This document shows, piece by piece, positions 1 to 8,460 of a DNA stretch of 37,831 nt. Made by a program: the position numbers and the translations under genes. Numbering within the stretch: position 1 is the stretch's first letter; each line of letters begins with the position of its first letter. Origin of the DNA: Gallionella sp. (GTDB lineage Bacteria > Pseudomonadota > Gammaproteobacteria > Burkholderiales > Gallionellaceae); contig JABEVG010000040.1 in NCBI GenBank assembly GCA_013044075.1, positions 1-37,831 on the forward strand, written 5' to 3'. The notes under the pieces are model-generated. The model was not told the origin of the DNA, did not search any database, and worked only from the letters and a program-made list of their open reading frames with translations.

Positions 1-759
1 ACGCACCTTCACATTGAGTGTGCCGCTGTCCACTTCGGGATTAACCACTGTAATCTCTCCGTCAAACGATTCGCCGGGATAAGCATCCGTCTTGGCAGTC
101 ACCTTTTGCTTATGATGGATCAAACTGATATTTTGCTGTGGGATCGAAAAATCCAAGTAGATTGGATCCAGTGCTTGCAACGAAACGATTGGCGTACCGG
201 CACTCAGATATTGACCAACGCTTACCATGCGCACACCAACCCGCCCCGCAAAGTGTGCGGAAATAGATTTTTTATTCACCAGTGCCTGCTGTTGAGCTTC
301 GTTAGCTTTAGCTTGAGCGAGGGTCGCCTCATCCATCTCCAACGTCTGTTGACTTATGGCTTGGAATCCGAGTTGCAACTTATCGCGTTCGTAAATGATC
401 TTGGCTATGTTGGAGGCGGCATGAAGCGCATGGAGCTTGGCAATGTCATCGTCAGCAATCAGTTCGACGAGTACTTTCCCTTTTTGTACGTCCTCACCCT
501 GCTTAAAATGAATGGCGGAAACCGTACCCGATACTTCTGGACTGACCTCAGTACCATCAATTGCATGCAAACTGCCGACTGCGTCGAGTTGTGGTAGCCA
601 TTCCTGATATCCGGCTTTCATGGTCGAAACAGTCTGTGCGGCACCACCCACGGATGACATGAATTTTTTCATCATGTGCCCCTTAAATGCCTGATAGCCG
701 AATATACCGCCGAATACCAGGCTGGCTAAAACGAGCATGATTATCATCCGTTTTCTCAT
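1..759 (-). CDS. RND efflux periplasmic adaptor (HlyD/MexH-like), 3' end outside window
   Basis: This frame is open from an ATG at 759 to the left edge, giving 253 residues with no stop, so the C-terminal part is missing. Residues about 5-22 form a hydrophobic N-terminal anchor. Two lipoyl-like half motifs follow (about 74-100, EVSGTVSAIHFKQGEDVQKG; and about 166-194, ISAHFAGRVGVRMVSVGQYL), separated by an Ala/Gln-rich helical hairpin, and then the start of a beta-barrel domain (PIYLDFSIPQQ). This order is typical of membrane-fusion proteins that join an inner-membrane RND pump to an outer-membrane channel. An AGAGGG sequence lies just before the start. It is 36 bp downstream of the outer-membrane factor gene on the same strand, so the two are probably cotranscribed, with the pump gene expected beyond the left edge. 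The sequence feel is closest to MexH-type drug adaptors, but the substrate cannot be read from it. Confidence 0.88.
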   Translation of the reverse strand, partial: MRKRMIIMLVLASLVFGGIFGYQAFKGHMMKKFMSSVGGAAQTVSTMKAGYQEWLPQLDAVGSLHAIDGTEVSPEVSGTVSAIHFKQGEDVQKGKVLVELIADDDIAKLHALHAASNIAKIIYERDKLQLGFQAISQQTLEMDEATLAQAKANEAQQQALVNKKSISAHFAGRVGVRMVSVGQYLSAGTPIVSLQALDPIYLDFSIPQQNISLIHHKQKVTAKTDAYPGESFDGEITVVNPEVDSGTLNVKVR

Positions 760-795
760 TGCGGCCCTCTCTGTTGGGTCAGTTCTCGATCGAGT

Positions 796-2310
796 TTAAT
801 CTTCATGCTTGTTGTCTCCTGTTTTTTGCTTGGACACGACACTGTCCGTGTCATTACGATTCCACCATCCGCCACCCAAGGATTGGAACAAAGCGGCGGT
901 ATCCGCATATCGGCTGGCACTTGCTTGCGCTAAGGCAATCCGGGTTTGCTGATATGACTGCTGGGCATTGAGCAACACCAGATAGTTTGCCGCACCGATT
1001 TGATATTGTTTACGAGAAATCTCAAGATTATCGGCAGCCGACCGTGAAGCCAGAGTTTGCGATTGAAATATCTTCGTATCAGATTGCAATGCATTCAGCA
1101 CATTGGCCACATCCTGGAAAGCCGACAACACAACGCTTCGATATTGCGCGGCCACTCCATCGTAGGCTGCAATCGCTGCACGGCGCTCGTGCAGCAGCGT
1201 GCCCCCGTTGAATATAGGCTGAACCAGATTTCCCCCGAGACTCCATATACCTGATCCAGCAGAGAATAGACCGCCGGGAGTGGTGGCCATTGAACCAACG
1301 TTACTGTTGATGGTGAATTGCGGCAACATGTTGGCAGTGGTTACGCCGATCCGAGCACTGGCAGCATGCAACAATGACTCCGACGCGCGGATGTCTGGAC
1401 GCTGTTCGACCAGATTAGAAGGCAGGCTAATCGGCAATTCATGCGGGAGTTGCAACATTTCAAGATTGAACTCTTCCAAAGAGTTTTCACTTGGAAAGTA
1501 ACCGGCCAGCGTGCCTAATTGATTGCGGATCTGCGCTAGTTGTTTCTCTAACACCGGCAGACTCGCTTGGGTTTGGGCCAAAGCAGTTTTTTGTGCCAAG
1601 ACACTGGTGATCGGAACCGCACCCACGTCAAACTGACGCTCCAGTATATCGAGCAGCTGGGACTCCGAGTCAATGATTTCCCGGGTTGCTGCGATTTGGG
1701 CGCGCAACGAAGCTTCTTGCACGGCCGTGGTCACCACATTTGAGGTCAGTGTTAAATATGCCCCCTCGAGCTGAAAGTTCTCGAACTCTGCTTGTGCCCC
1801 CATAGTCTCTAGCGTCCTGCGAGCCCCACCAAACAAGTCCACACCGTAGGAAACACTGACCGAAGCACCATACAGACTAAATATCGAACCAGGGAAAGAC
1901 GGTTGACCAAACTGCGCGCCAACGAACTTTTGCCGGGCAGCCGAACCGTTTGCATTGACGGAAGGGTACAGAGTCCCTTGTGCTGCATAGACATTTTCCT
2001 GCGCCTGACGTAACGTGGCCTGCGCAGCTTCCAGACTAGGATTTGATTTCAACGCCTGTTCCACAAGATGGTTCAGAGCTGGTGAATGAAACAGCGTCCA
2101 CCACTGCGCGGGGATATCGCGCCCCTCCAATAGCTTCTGTGATATGCCGTCATCAGCTTCTGGCGAAATCGAGTGACCGGGTAGCGGCGATTTTGTGTAG
2201 GCTTTCACAGAAGGGGGGGCAGGCCGTTGAAAATCCGGCCCCACCATGCATCCTGTCATCCACAGAGCCAATGCAGAAGCTATGGCAGTTTTTCTTACTG
2301 GCGCGTTCAA
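796..2310 (-). CDS. RND efflux outer-membrane factor lipoprotein (NodT/OprM family)
   Basis: The 504-residue product is a TolC-like outer-membrane channel of the NodT/OprM family. It starts with a signal peptide and lipobox ending at Cys21 (WMTGC), followed by the family hallmark MVGPDFQRP. Two long helical/strand repeats follow, containing the duplicated motifs of outer-membrane efflux proteins (NPSLEAAQATLRQAQENV; LPSNLVEQRPDIRASESLL), and it ends with the usual ALFQSLGGGWW. The only start consistent with the signal peptide is a TTG at 2310; AAGG about 7 bases upstream supports it. It is the first gene of a two-or-more-gene efflux operon continuing into the adaptor at 759. It is clearly paralogous to the outer-membrane factor at 31555-33180 but serves a different pump. 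Substrate unknown. Confidence 0.93.
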   Translation of the reverse strand: MNAPVRKTAIASALALWMTGCMVGPDFQRPAPPSVKAYTKSPLPGHSISPEADDGISQKLLEGRDIPAQWWTLFHSPALNHLVEQALKSNPSLEAAQATLRQAQENVYAAQGTLYPSVNANGSAARQKFVGAQFGQPSFPGSIFSLYGASVSVSYGVDLFGGARRTLETMGAQAEFENFQLEGAYLTLTSNVVTTAVQEASLRAQIAATREIIDSESQLLDILERQFDVGAVPITSVLAQKTALAQTQASLPVLEKQLAQIRNQLGTLAGYFPSENSLEEFNLEMLQLPHELPISLPSNLVEQRPDIRASESLLHAASARIGVTTANMLPQFTINSNVGSMATTPGGLFSAGSGIWSLGGNLVQPIFNGGTLLHERRAAIAAYDGVAAQYRSVVLSAFQDVANVLNALQSDTKIFQSQTLASRSAADNLEISRKQYQIGAANYLVLLNAQQSYQQTRIALAQASASRYADTAALFQSLGGGWWNRNDTDSVVSKQKTGDNKHED

Positions 2311-2709
2311 AATATAGCCTTGGTTTATTTAGTTAAATGAGTAGTGAATGACATTATTAGCAAAGCGTAAGGGATGGTATCTTTCCAACAATCTGGAGCC
2401 TCTTGCAAAACTCCCCGTCTGCAGCACTTCGTACCGCACGACTCGCCAGATTTGGATAATTGCGTTGCGCGCTATTCATCTCGGCTGTCGATAAAATAAA
2501 ATCTTTTGAACCTTCATCTCGCCAGCAATGGCCATCCACCCCTATCGTTTTCCAGTCTATAAATTCAACTTGAACTCGTGGCCTTGCAAGAAGTTCTCCG
2601 CTAAATGAATTTTGAATTTCAGGGCAAGCGTATCAAACACTTGTTTGAAAGTAAAGCGCGAGTCTCTTTTTGGGTTCGGCGGCATGACCGCCTAAGGGGC
2701 TTGCGCACA
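2311..2709. other. 399-bp gap, possible gene remnant, no recognised function
   Basis: No intact gene is recognised here. On the minus strand a frame stays open from about 2640 down to a stop near 2357 (about 90 codons), with protein-like composition (for example VQVEFIDWKTIGVDGHCWRD). It has no convincing start except a GTG at 2539 and matches nothing I know, so it may be a decayed gene or chance. Two small palindromes occur, TCAAAC-ACTT-GTTTGA at 2633-2648 and GGCGG-CATGA-CCGCC at 2678-2692. Neither is followed by a T-run, so I do not call them terminators. Confidence 0.4.
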
Positions 2710-5007
2710 TCATCGCAAGAAGCCCAACTCAAACACTTGCGGTTGCAGTTTTTCGCTCAGGGTTTTGTACGCAATTTCAAACGGGTTGAAATCCACGGGG
2801 ACGGCGTCTCCGCTGGCGTTACGAGCTTTTATGGCGTTACGGATTTGATACCAGCCCACATCGGGACGATTCAATTTCAATTCATCGCGCACGGTGCGCA
2901 CGTCGGTGTGGGAAAAATACGCTTGCCACAAAGTGCGACCGGCATCGAGTACGCTTTGAGCCTCGGTGGATAATTTTTTATCCGCCAAATACTGCACCAT
3001 GAAATCCGATTCAAACCGGTCCGGCGCACCGATTTCGGCTTCGGTGTACGGAATGAAGTGGTTCACCAGCGACCATTTCTTGCCGTTCCATTCGAGGTCA
3101 TTTGCACCGGCGGTGAGATTGCTGCCGTTGAACAACATCCATAGCAAACAATCGGATTTAAACTCGTCGGAAAGCGGTTGCGTGGGTTGTAAAAACTGGT
3201 CGCGGTCGTTGAGCCAGGTTGGTTTTATTAAGCGGCGCACGGCGAACACAATCGCGGCTTGCCAAAGGTTCTCATGGGTCACAAAAAAACCACGTCCACT
3301 ACCAAATCCAGACGAAAGAATCATTGTTAACTTACTAGCTTGCTGCAAGTCATTTCCAGCACAATTCATCCATGCGATTGCTCCATCTGCCCATTTTGTA
3401 CCGCGTAAATCTTTGGTTGCTGTCGCCGGTACGATTGCATTTTTTAATGGGACGGCATCTGTGCTATTTGTTGCTGGTCTATCAACCCAATCCGTTAATA
3501 GGGGGGCAGTGGAGATGTTGTAAAAGTTTTTCTCGCCAATAGCTTTTGCATTCTTGTCCAAGACCTCAACAGAAATTTCAGTTATTGGTGTTTTATTGCG
3601 TGCGTTTTGGTTGGTTTGCCATACCAAAAAACCAATAGGGAAATCGCCATTCAAACCATCGAAAGCTTGGCTATGCACCACAAATCCCCCCAAGTATTTT
3701 GCTTGCCAAGCATCTCGAAACTTATCAAGTGTTGGCGCGCTCACATACTTCAATGTGCTAAACATCGCCAATGTTGCAGCCGGGATTTCTTGCGCGATTC
3801 GTGCGACAAATTGCGTAAATAATTCGTTGCTGGCTTTGCCATACAACGGCATTGAGTTTGTAGCAAACTTGGTTTTCGCCACGCCAGCTTTTGTTTTGGT
3901 GTCTACTCCTAGCGTCATATTGTCAGAATTGGTTGCCTCCGCATACGGCGGATTAATCAACACCAAAATCTTCTTCCCTTCGGCTATCGCTTTGCGCAAT
4001 CCCGGCGGCACTTTGTTGGTGAGGCTGTAATCAATACTCCCCACCGTTCGTAGTGAGTTTGTCGAACCACACCCTTCGACAGGCTCGGGGCGAACGGTGA
4101 AAGAGTCAACAATATCGTCATTCAAATAATCGTATTGAAAACGTGTCGCGGCGACGCAGGTCTTGGTGGCTTTCATCACGTCCACGTCGGCTTCGTCCAG
4201 CGTGGACATGTAGATGTTGCGCGGGTTGCTGTGCTTGACTTCGAGGTTGCCCACGCCGCAGCACATATCCCACACGATGTATTCTTTTTGCCAGTTCTTG
4301 CCCAGTGTCTCGGCGAGTGTGTCATAGGCTTTGTCCACCACCGCGAGCGGTGTGTAGTACGCGCCTTTGAAACTGCGCTCATCCAGCGGTATCAGGCTGT
4401 CGCGACGTTCCAGCAGATAATCACGATATTCTGCTTTGGGTGGCCTGTGATAGATCGCCCAGAACTGGCGATAACCTTCTTTGTTGCCCAGCTCATACAT
4501 CTTTCCGCCCAGGCTAAAGACAGGCGCATTGTTCTTGTGCAGCAATTCGGCGGGCAAGTTGTCATGAGTCGAAACCGTGCCATCGCTCATGATGTCGGCG
4601 AAGAACAGCAGCGCATAATCGTCTTCTTCCACACCGCCAATTTCACGGCCGATCATCACCACCCATTTGTCAAAAACTTGCTTGAGGTTATCGGGCGTAA
4701 TCTGGGTGCGGATGATGTCGCCGGATTTGATCGCGGTTTTGACGGTGCTGATGAACTCGTCTTCATGCGTGGATATCTTGAACGAGACGAAATGCGTGCC
4801 GATATAGGCGGAGATTTCCGCCAATGCTTCCTGCGTGTATTGGCTGGCGGATTTGCCCCATTTCACGGTTTTCTTTTTCAGGAATGGCAACACGTCGGCA
4901 CTCTTCATCAGTGCGGCTTTTTCGGTGTCGATGACGGCGAGGAACGGCGGAATCTGTTCGCCTTTGTTCAGCGCGTCTTGCACGTAATGCAAGAGCTGCG
5001 TGAACAT
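2710..5007 (-). CDS. Type IIG-like restriction-modification N6-adenine methyltransferase (Eco57I type), separated from its nuclease part by a stop
   Basis: The 765-residue frame is the main part of a fused restriction-modification enzyme. Visible motifs are GAYYTP (215-220) and DMCCGVGNLE (247-256), the S-adenosylmethionine-binding motif, and INPPYAEAT (351-359), the NPPY catalytic motif of amino-methyltransferases modifying adenine N6. The C-terminal half would hold the target-recognition region. The upstream reading frame 5011-5172 is in the same frame and separated only by TAG plus one GCG codon, and the junction reads as continuous protein (KHSS-stop-AMFTQLLHYV). The gene is therefore best seen as one original about 820-residue protein interrupted by a nonsense codon. 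ATG 5007 could be used by reinitiation. Residues about 304-321 (VRPEPVEG and following) are encoded by an inserted palindromic repeat between the two catalytic motifs. Whether the enzyme is still active cannot be told. Confidence 0.85.
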   Translation of the reverse strand: MFTQLLHYVQDALNKGEQIPPFLAVIDTEKAALMKSADVLPFLKKKTVKWGKSASQYTQEALAEISAYIGTHFVSFKISTHEDEFISTVKTAIKSGDIIRTQITPDNLKQVFDKWVVMIGREIGGVEEDDYALLFFADIMSDGTVSTHDNLPAELLHKNNAPVFSLGGKMYELGNKEGYRQFWAIYHRPPKAEYRDYLLERRDSLIPLDERSFKGAYYTPLAVVDKAYDTLAETLGKNWQKEYIVWDMCCGVGNLEVKHSNPRNIYMSTLDEADVDVMKATKTCVAATRFQYDYLNDDIVDSFTVRPEPVEGCGSTNSLRTVGSIDYSLTNKVPPGLRKAIAEGKKILVLINPPYAEATNSDNMTLGVDTKTKAGVAKTKFATNSMPLYGKASNELFTQFVARIAQEIPAATLAMFSTLKYVSAPTLDKFRDAWQAKYLGGFVVHSQAFDGLNGDFPIGFLVWQTNQNARNKTPITEISVEVLDKNAKAIGEKNFYNISTAPLLTDWVDRPATNSTDAVPLKNAIVPATATKDLRGTKWADGAIAWMNCAGNDLQQASKLTMILSSGFGSGRGFFVTHENLWQAAIVFAVRRLIKPTWLNDRDQFLQPTQPLSDEFKSDCLLWMLFNGSNLTAGANDLEWNGKKWSLVNHFIPYTEAEIGAPDRFESDFMVQYLADKKLSTEAQSVLDAGRTLWQAYFSHTDVRTVRDELKLNRPDVGWYQIRNAIKARNASGDAVPVDFNPFEIAYKTLSEKLQPQVFELGFLR
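4044..4097. repeat. Palindromic repeat inserted in frame in the R-M methyltransferase
   Basis: The left arm begins CCGTTCG and contains GAGTTTGTCGAA; the right arm, read in reverse complement, begins CCGTTCG and contains GAGCCTGTCGAA. The element is thus a 54-bp imperfect inverted repeat. It is exactly 18 codons long, keeps the host frame open and encodes the VRPEPVEG peptide I recognise from dispersed repeats of this type in other bacterial genomes. A half-copy-like sequence is at 21165-21186. Confidence 0.8.
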
Positions 5008-5010
5008 CGC

Positions 5011-5172
5011 CTAACTGGAATGTTTTCCGGTGTCTTTCGCCTCAAACCAAATTTCTTTGGTGCGGATGTCAATCAGCCCTTTGGTGTACCCCTTGAGCCC
5101 CAACGCTTTGATGTACGCGTCTTTAACATCTTCTTCGCTACGCGCAGATTGAAGTTGGGTATATAAGCTCAT
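5011..5172 (-). pseudogene. N-terminal nuclease segment of the R-M protein, ended by an in-frame TAG
   Basis: This 53-residue segment starts at ATG 5172, which overlaps the stop of the PIN toxin gene as ATGA, so it is translationally coupled to it. It contains a PD-(D/E)XK-like nuclease core: Asp35 in LIDIRTKE and the Glu44-Ala-Lys46 triad in WFEAKD. It ends at TAG (5011-5013) directly before GCG-ATG of the methyltransferase frame, in the same phase. The most economical reading is a recent TAT/TAC (Tyr) to TAG change in a single type IIG gene. Alternatives are a genuine two-subunit arrangement with stop-start coupling, or a sequencing error. As it stands the fragment has the catalytic residues but is far too short to be a complete nuclease domain. 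Confidence 0.75.
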
Positions 5173-5567
5173 GGCGCAATCAGCTTTACGGTGGGGAAAT
5201 AACTTTGATAGCGTTTGCTGTCGCGGGTCAGCAATGAACAACCCGCTACGGCGGCGTGCGCGCCGATGAAAAAATCAGCGAGGACGTTGTTGCCTTTGCC
5301 ACCGCGATGACGGTATTGTGCAAAAGCTTTGCCCGCCAAAAACAAGGCGGGGCGGGGCAATTCCGACATGCTCAAGCGCATTTTTTCGAGCGTTTTGTCC
5401 AACATTTCCACGTGCGAAAAATTAAGCGATAACTCGGCATAAATAACGGGGTTGATAGAGAGCGCATGGACTTTTGCTTGCGCGCGCAATTGCGCGACAG
5501 ACCAATCCGCCCATGTTGGATCGTCTTGCAGCACGTCGATTAGCACATTGGTATCGACCAGCAACAT
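5169..5567 (-). CDS. vapC: PIN-domain ribonuclease toxin (VapC family)
   Basis: The 132-residue PIN-domain protein has the four acidic positions expected for a metal-dependent VapC ribonuclease: Asp5 (LLVDTNVLID), Glu45 (IYAELS), Asp98 (NVLADFFIGAHA) and Asp116 (LTRDSKRY). Family length is typical. Its start overlaps the antitoxin stop by one base (TGATG) and its own stop overlaps the R-M start (ATGA). The three genes therefore form one translationally coupled minus-strand unit. The expected role is an RNA-cleaving toxin neutralised by the upstream AbrB-type protein; the RNA target is not predictable. Confidence 0.92.
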   Translation of the reverse strand: MLLVDTNVLIDVLQDDPTWADWSVAQLRAQAKVHALSINPVIYAELSLNFSHVEMLDKTLEKMRLSMSELPRPALFLAGKAFAQYRHRGGKGNNVLADFFIGAHAAVAGCSLLTRDSKRYQSYFPTVKLIAP

Positions 5568-5806
5568 CAGTCTTTGCCGCGCAACAAGGCCATCAATTCA
5601 TCGGTGCGCCATTTGATGTCCGCCTTGCCGCGTGCGGCATCGAAGCGATCCGGCTTGCGGCTGGCGCGCGCATTGGCTTTATGCAGCACCACTTCGCCGT
5701 CGCTGTTCACCGCGAATTGCACCGCACACCCCGCCGCCATATCGAGCGCGTCGCGGATTTGCTTGGGAATGGTGACTTGGCCTTTGCTGGTGAGTGTGGT
5801 GGTCAT
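5567..5806 (-). CDS. vapB: AbrB/SpoVT-family antitoxin (VapB-like)
   Basis: The 79-residue protein begins with the swapped-hairpin DNA-binding fold signature of the AbrB/MazE/SpoVT family (LTSKGQVTIPKQIRDAL, residues 5-21). Its C-terminal tail (KWRTDELMALLRGKD) is charged and would wrap and inhibit the PIN toxin encoded immediately downstream. The start at 5806 is preceded by GAGG. A perfect 8-bp inverted repeat lies just upstream (5822-5848) and is the obvious candidate operator for autorepression by the antitoxin or the toxin-antitoxin complex. Confidence 0.9.
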   Translation of the reverse strand: MTTTLTSKGQVTIPKQIRDALDMAAGCAVQFAVNSDGEVVLHKANARASRKPDRFDAARGKADIKWRTDELMALLRGKD

Positions 5807-5821
5807 GGCTGCCTCGCGGTG

Positions 5822-5848
5822 GTATTACAGGAAATTGCATTGTAATAC
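5822..5848 (-). promoter_or_regulatory. Candidate operator of the vapBC-R-M operon
   Basis: GTATTACA (5822-5829) and TGTAATAC (5841-5848) are perfect inverted repeats separated by 11 bp, 15 bp upstream of the antitoxin start. The half-site includes TGTAAT, a near match to a -10 box, so binding here would block transcription. AbrB-type antitoxins commonly bind such palindromes in their own promoters; the assignment is inferred. Confidence 0.6.
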
Positions 5849-5864
5849 GAAAAGTTCCGGGCGT

Positions 5865-5895
5865 AAAAAAGCCGCAGCGGTGAGCTGCGGCTTTT
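5865..5895 (-). terminator. Rho-independent terminator after hemE
   Basis: Read on the minus strand, GCCGCAG (5891-5885) pairs with CTGCGGC (5877-5871) around a 7-base loop, followed by six T. The stem is flanked by A4/T4 on the other side too, so it may work in both directions. It lies 18 bp after the hemE stop and separates the gltBD-hemE operon from vapBC. Confidence 0.9.
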
Positions 5896-5912
5896 ACTTT
5901 TGCGAGATGCCC

Positions 5913-6977
5913 TTAGTGGTACTTGCGGCTCAGCTCATGCACCGCTTGCACCAATGCCGCCGCGTGTTCCGGGTTGGTGTGTTGCGAAATGCCGTGGCCG
6001 AGGTTGAACACGTGACCGCTACCGTAGCCGTAGCTGCCCAGCACTTTTTCGACTTCGTTGCGTATCGCATCGGGTGAGGCGAACAGCACGACCGGGTCGA
6101 GATTGCCTTGCAGGGCGACTTTGTGGCCGACCTTCTGGCGCGCGATGCCGATGTCCATGGTCCAATCCAGACCGACCGCGTCACAGCCGATATTGGCGAT
6201 GCTCTCTATCCACAGACCGCCACCCTTGGTGAACACGATGGACGGAATACGCACGCCGTCCTTCTCTTTGATCAGACCATCGACGATGCGCTGCGTGTAG
6301 GGCAGCGAGAACTCGTGGAAGGCCGCATGCGACAACACGCCGCCCCATGAGTCGAAGATCATCACGGCTTGCGCGCCCGCTTCGATCTGCGCGTTCAGGT
6401 AGTTGATGACCGACTGCGTGGTCACTTCGAGGATGTGGTGCATCAGCTTGGGCTCGTTGTACATCAGGGTCTTGACCTTGGCGTAGTCGTCGCTGCCGCC
6501 GCCTTCCACCATGTAGCAAGACAAGGTGAACGGGCTGCCGGAAAAACCAATCAGGGGCACGCTGCCGTCCAGTGCCTTGCGTATCTGGCTGACCGCATCG
6601 GTAACATAGCGCAAATCCTTGTCAGTGTCGGCGGGACGCAACGCCAGAATCTCGGCTGCGCTGCGCAAGGGGCGTTCGAACTTGGGGCCCTCGCCTTCGG
6701 AAAAATACAGACCCAGACCCATCGCATCGGGGATGGTCAGGATGTCGGAGAACAGGATGGCCGCGTCCAGCGGAAAACGCTCCAGCGGTTGCAGCGTGAC
6801 TTCGGTGGCGTAGTTGGGGTTCTTGCACAGGCCGAGGAAGCTGCCCGCTTCCTTGCGCGTGGCGCGGTATTCAGGCAGGTAGCGACCGGCCTGACGCATC
6901 ATCCACAGCGGGGTGTATTCGGTCGGTTGGCGCAGCAGGGCACGCAAAAAGGTATCGTTCTTAAGCTTGAAGTTCAT
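5913..6977 (-). CDS. hemE: Uroporphyrinogen decarboxylase
   Basis: HemE decarboxylates the four acetate side chains of uroporphyrinogen III to give coproporphyrinogen III in cytoplasmic haem synthesis. The 354-residue length is normal. Diagnostic segments are the N-terminal [15 protein letters not shown] (residues 24-38, substrate-binding Arg28 and Arg32) and [11 protein letters not shown] (70-80, with the essential Asp78). The central [20 protein letters not shown] and the C-terminal [20 protein letters not shown] complete the fold. The start ATG 6977 has GGAAA upstream and is 19 bp after the gltD stop, so the gene is the last of the gltB-gltD-hemE operon. The terminator at 5865-5895 follows. 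Confidence 0.97.
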   Translation of the reverse strand: MNFKLKNDTFLRALLRQPTEYTPLWMMRQAGRYLPEYRATRKEAGSFLGLCKNPNYATEVTLQPLERFPLDAAILFSDILTIPDAMGLGLYFSEGEGPKFERPLRSAAEILALRPADTDKDLRYVTDAVSQIRKALDGSVPLIGFSGSPFTLSCYMVEGGGSDDYAKVKTLMYNEPKLMHHILEVTTQSVINYLNAQIEAGAQAVMIFDSWGGVLSHAAFHEFSLPYTQRIVDGLIKEKDGVRIPSIVFTKGGGLWIESIANIGCDAVGLDWTMDIGIARQKVGHKVALQGNLDPVVLFASPDAIRNEVEKVLGSYGYGSGHVFNLGHGISQHTNPEHAAALVQAVHELSRKYH

Positions 6978-6996
6978 TGTTATTTTCCGGGTTAAT

Positions 6997-8460
6997 TTAG
7001 CGTGGCAATACTGACGAACCCATCAGGAACTCATCCACTGCACGGGCGCACTGGCGGCCTTCGCGGATCGCCCAGACGATCAGCGATTGACCGCGACGCA
7101 TGTCGCCCGCAGTAAACACTTTCGCCAGATTGGTGTGATAGGCGTTAGCACCTTCAGTCGTGGCCTTTACATTGTTTCTGCCATCCTTCTCCACACCGAA
7201 GGCATCCAACACCTTCTGTACCGGATTGACAAATCCCATGGCGAGGAACACCAGATCGGCTTTGACTTCGAATTCGCTACCGGGCACTTCTACCATCTTG
7301 CCTTCCTTGAATTCGACGCGCGCGCACAACAGTTTTTCCAGTTTGCCGTTGCTGCCCAGAAACGCTTTGGTCGAAACCGACCAATCGCGATTCGCACCTT
7401 CTTCGTGCGAGCTGGAGGTGCGCAATTTCATCGGCCAGTTCGGCCACACCAGCGACTTGTTCTCTTGTTCGGGAGGGCGTGGCATCACTTCGAACTGCGT
7501 CACGGATGCTGCGCCGTGACGGTTAGACGTGCCCACGCAATCCGAACCGGTATCGCCGCCGCCGATCACCACCACATGCTTGCCGGTGGCGCGTATCTGT
7601 TCGGGCAAGGCATCGCCCGCATTGACGCGATTCTGTTGTGGCAGGAAATCCATCGCGGGATAGATGCCGGTCAGCTCGCGACCCGGCACGGGCAGATCGC
7701 GCGGCGTCTCGGCACCGCCGGCCAGGATGACCGCGTCGAATTCTTTATCCAACTGCTCTGGCGTGATGGTGGTGGTCGCCATGTTGTTCACGCCAATATC
7801 GCTATCGGTACCGATGAACACCGAGGTCTTGAAGGTCACGCCCTCTGCTTCCATCTGCGTCACGCGGCGGTCGATGTGCGATTTTTCCATCTTGAAATCG
7901 GGGATGCCGTAGCGCATCAATCCGCCGATGCGGCTGTTCTTCTCGAATACCGTCACCGCATGACCGGCACGGGCCAGTTGCTGCGCGGCCGCCAGACCTG
8001 CCGGACCGCTGCCCACGACTGCGATTTTTTTTCCGGTTTTTTTCGCATTGACTTGCGGAACGACCCAGCCGTTCTCCCAACCCTTGTCGATGATGGCGTG
8101 CTCAATGGACTTGATGCCGACCGCGTCGTTGTTGATGTTCAGCGTGCAAGCCGCCTCGCAGGGCGCGGGACACAAGCGTCCGGTGAACTCGGGGAAGTTG
8201 TTGGTGGAGTGCAGCACGTCCAGCGCGTTCTGCCAGTCGCCGCGATATACCAGGTCATTCCAGTCCGGGATGATGTTGTTGATCGGGCAGCCCGACGTGC
8301 AGAACGGGATGCCGCAATCCATGCAACGCGCACCCTGTGTTTTGGCCTGATCATCGCTCAGATGCAGCACGAATTCTTTGTAGTTCTTCAGACGCTCGGC
8401 GACAGGCAGATTCGCTTCGGCCAGTCTCTCGAACTCCATAAATCCGGTGGGCTTACCCAT
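6997..8460 (-). CDS. gltD: Glutamate synthase (NADPH) small subunit
   Basis: GltD takes electrons from NADPH through FAD and [4Fe-4S] clusters and passes them to GltB, where 2-oxoglutarate and glutamine are converted to two glutamates. The 487-residue protein has an N-terminal cysteine cluster ([19 protein letters not shown]), an FAD-binding GxGxxG ([19 protein letters not shown]), an NADPH-binding fold ([19 protein letters not shown]) and the C-terminal FAD motif [17 protein letters not shown]. Its ATG overlaps the gltB TAA by one base (TAATG), so translation is coupled, as expected for subunits of one enzyme. Confidence 0.97.
   Translation of the reverse strand: MGKPTGFMEFERLAEANLPVAERLKNYKEFVLHLSDDQAKTQGARCMDCGIPFCTSGCPINNIIPDWNDLVYRGDWQNALDVLHSTNNFPEFTGRLCPAPCEAACTLNINNDAVGIKSIEHAIIDKGWENGWVVPQVNAKKTGKKIAVVGSGPAGLAAAQQLARAGHAVTVFEKNSRIGGLMRYGIPDFKMEKSHIDRRVTQMEAEGVTFKTSVFIGTDSDIGVNNMATTTITPEQLDKEFDAVILAGGAETPRDLPVPGRELTGIYPAMDFLPQQNRVNAGDALPEQIRATGKHVVVIGGGDTGSDCVGTSNRHGAASVTQFEVMPRPPEQENKSLVWPNWPMKLRTSSSHEEGANRDWSVSTKAFLGSNGKLEKLLCARVEFKEGKMVEVPGSEFEVKADLVFLAMGFVNPVQKVLDAFGVEKDGRNNVKATTEGANAYHTNLAKVFTAGDMRRGQSLIVWAIREGRQCARAVDEFLMGSSVLPR

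Noticed and set aside
2678-2692. GGCGG-CATGA-CCGCC as the terminator of the R-M operon
   Set aside because: The stem is short and neither strand has a T-run after it.
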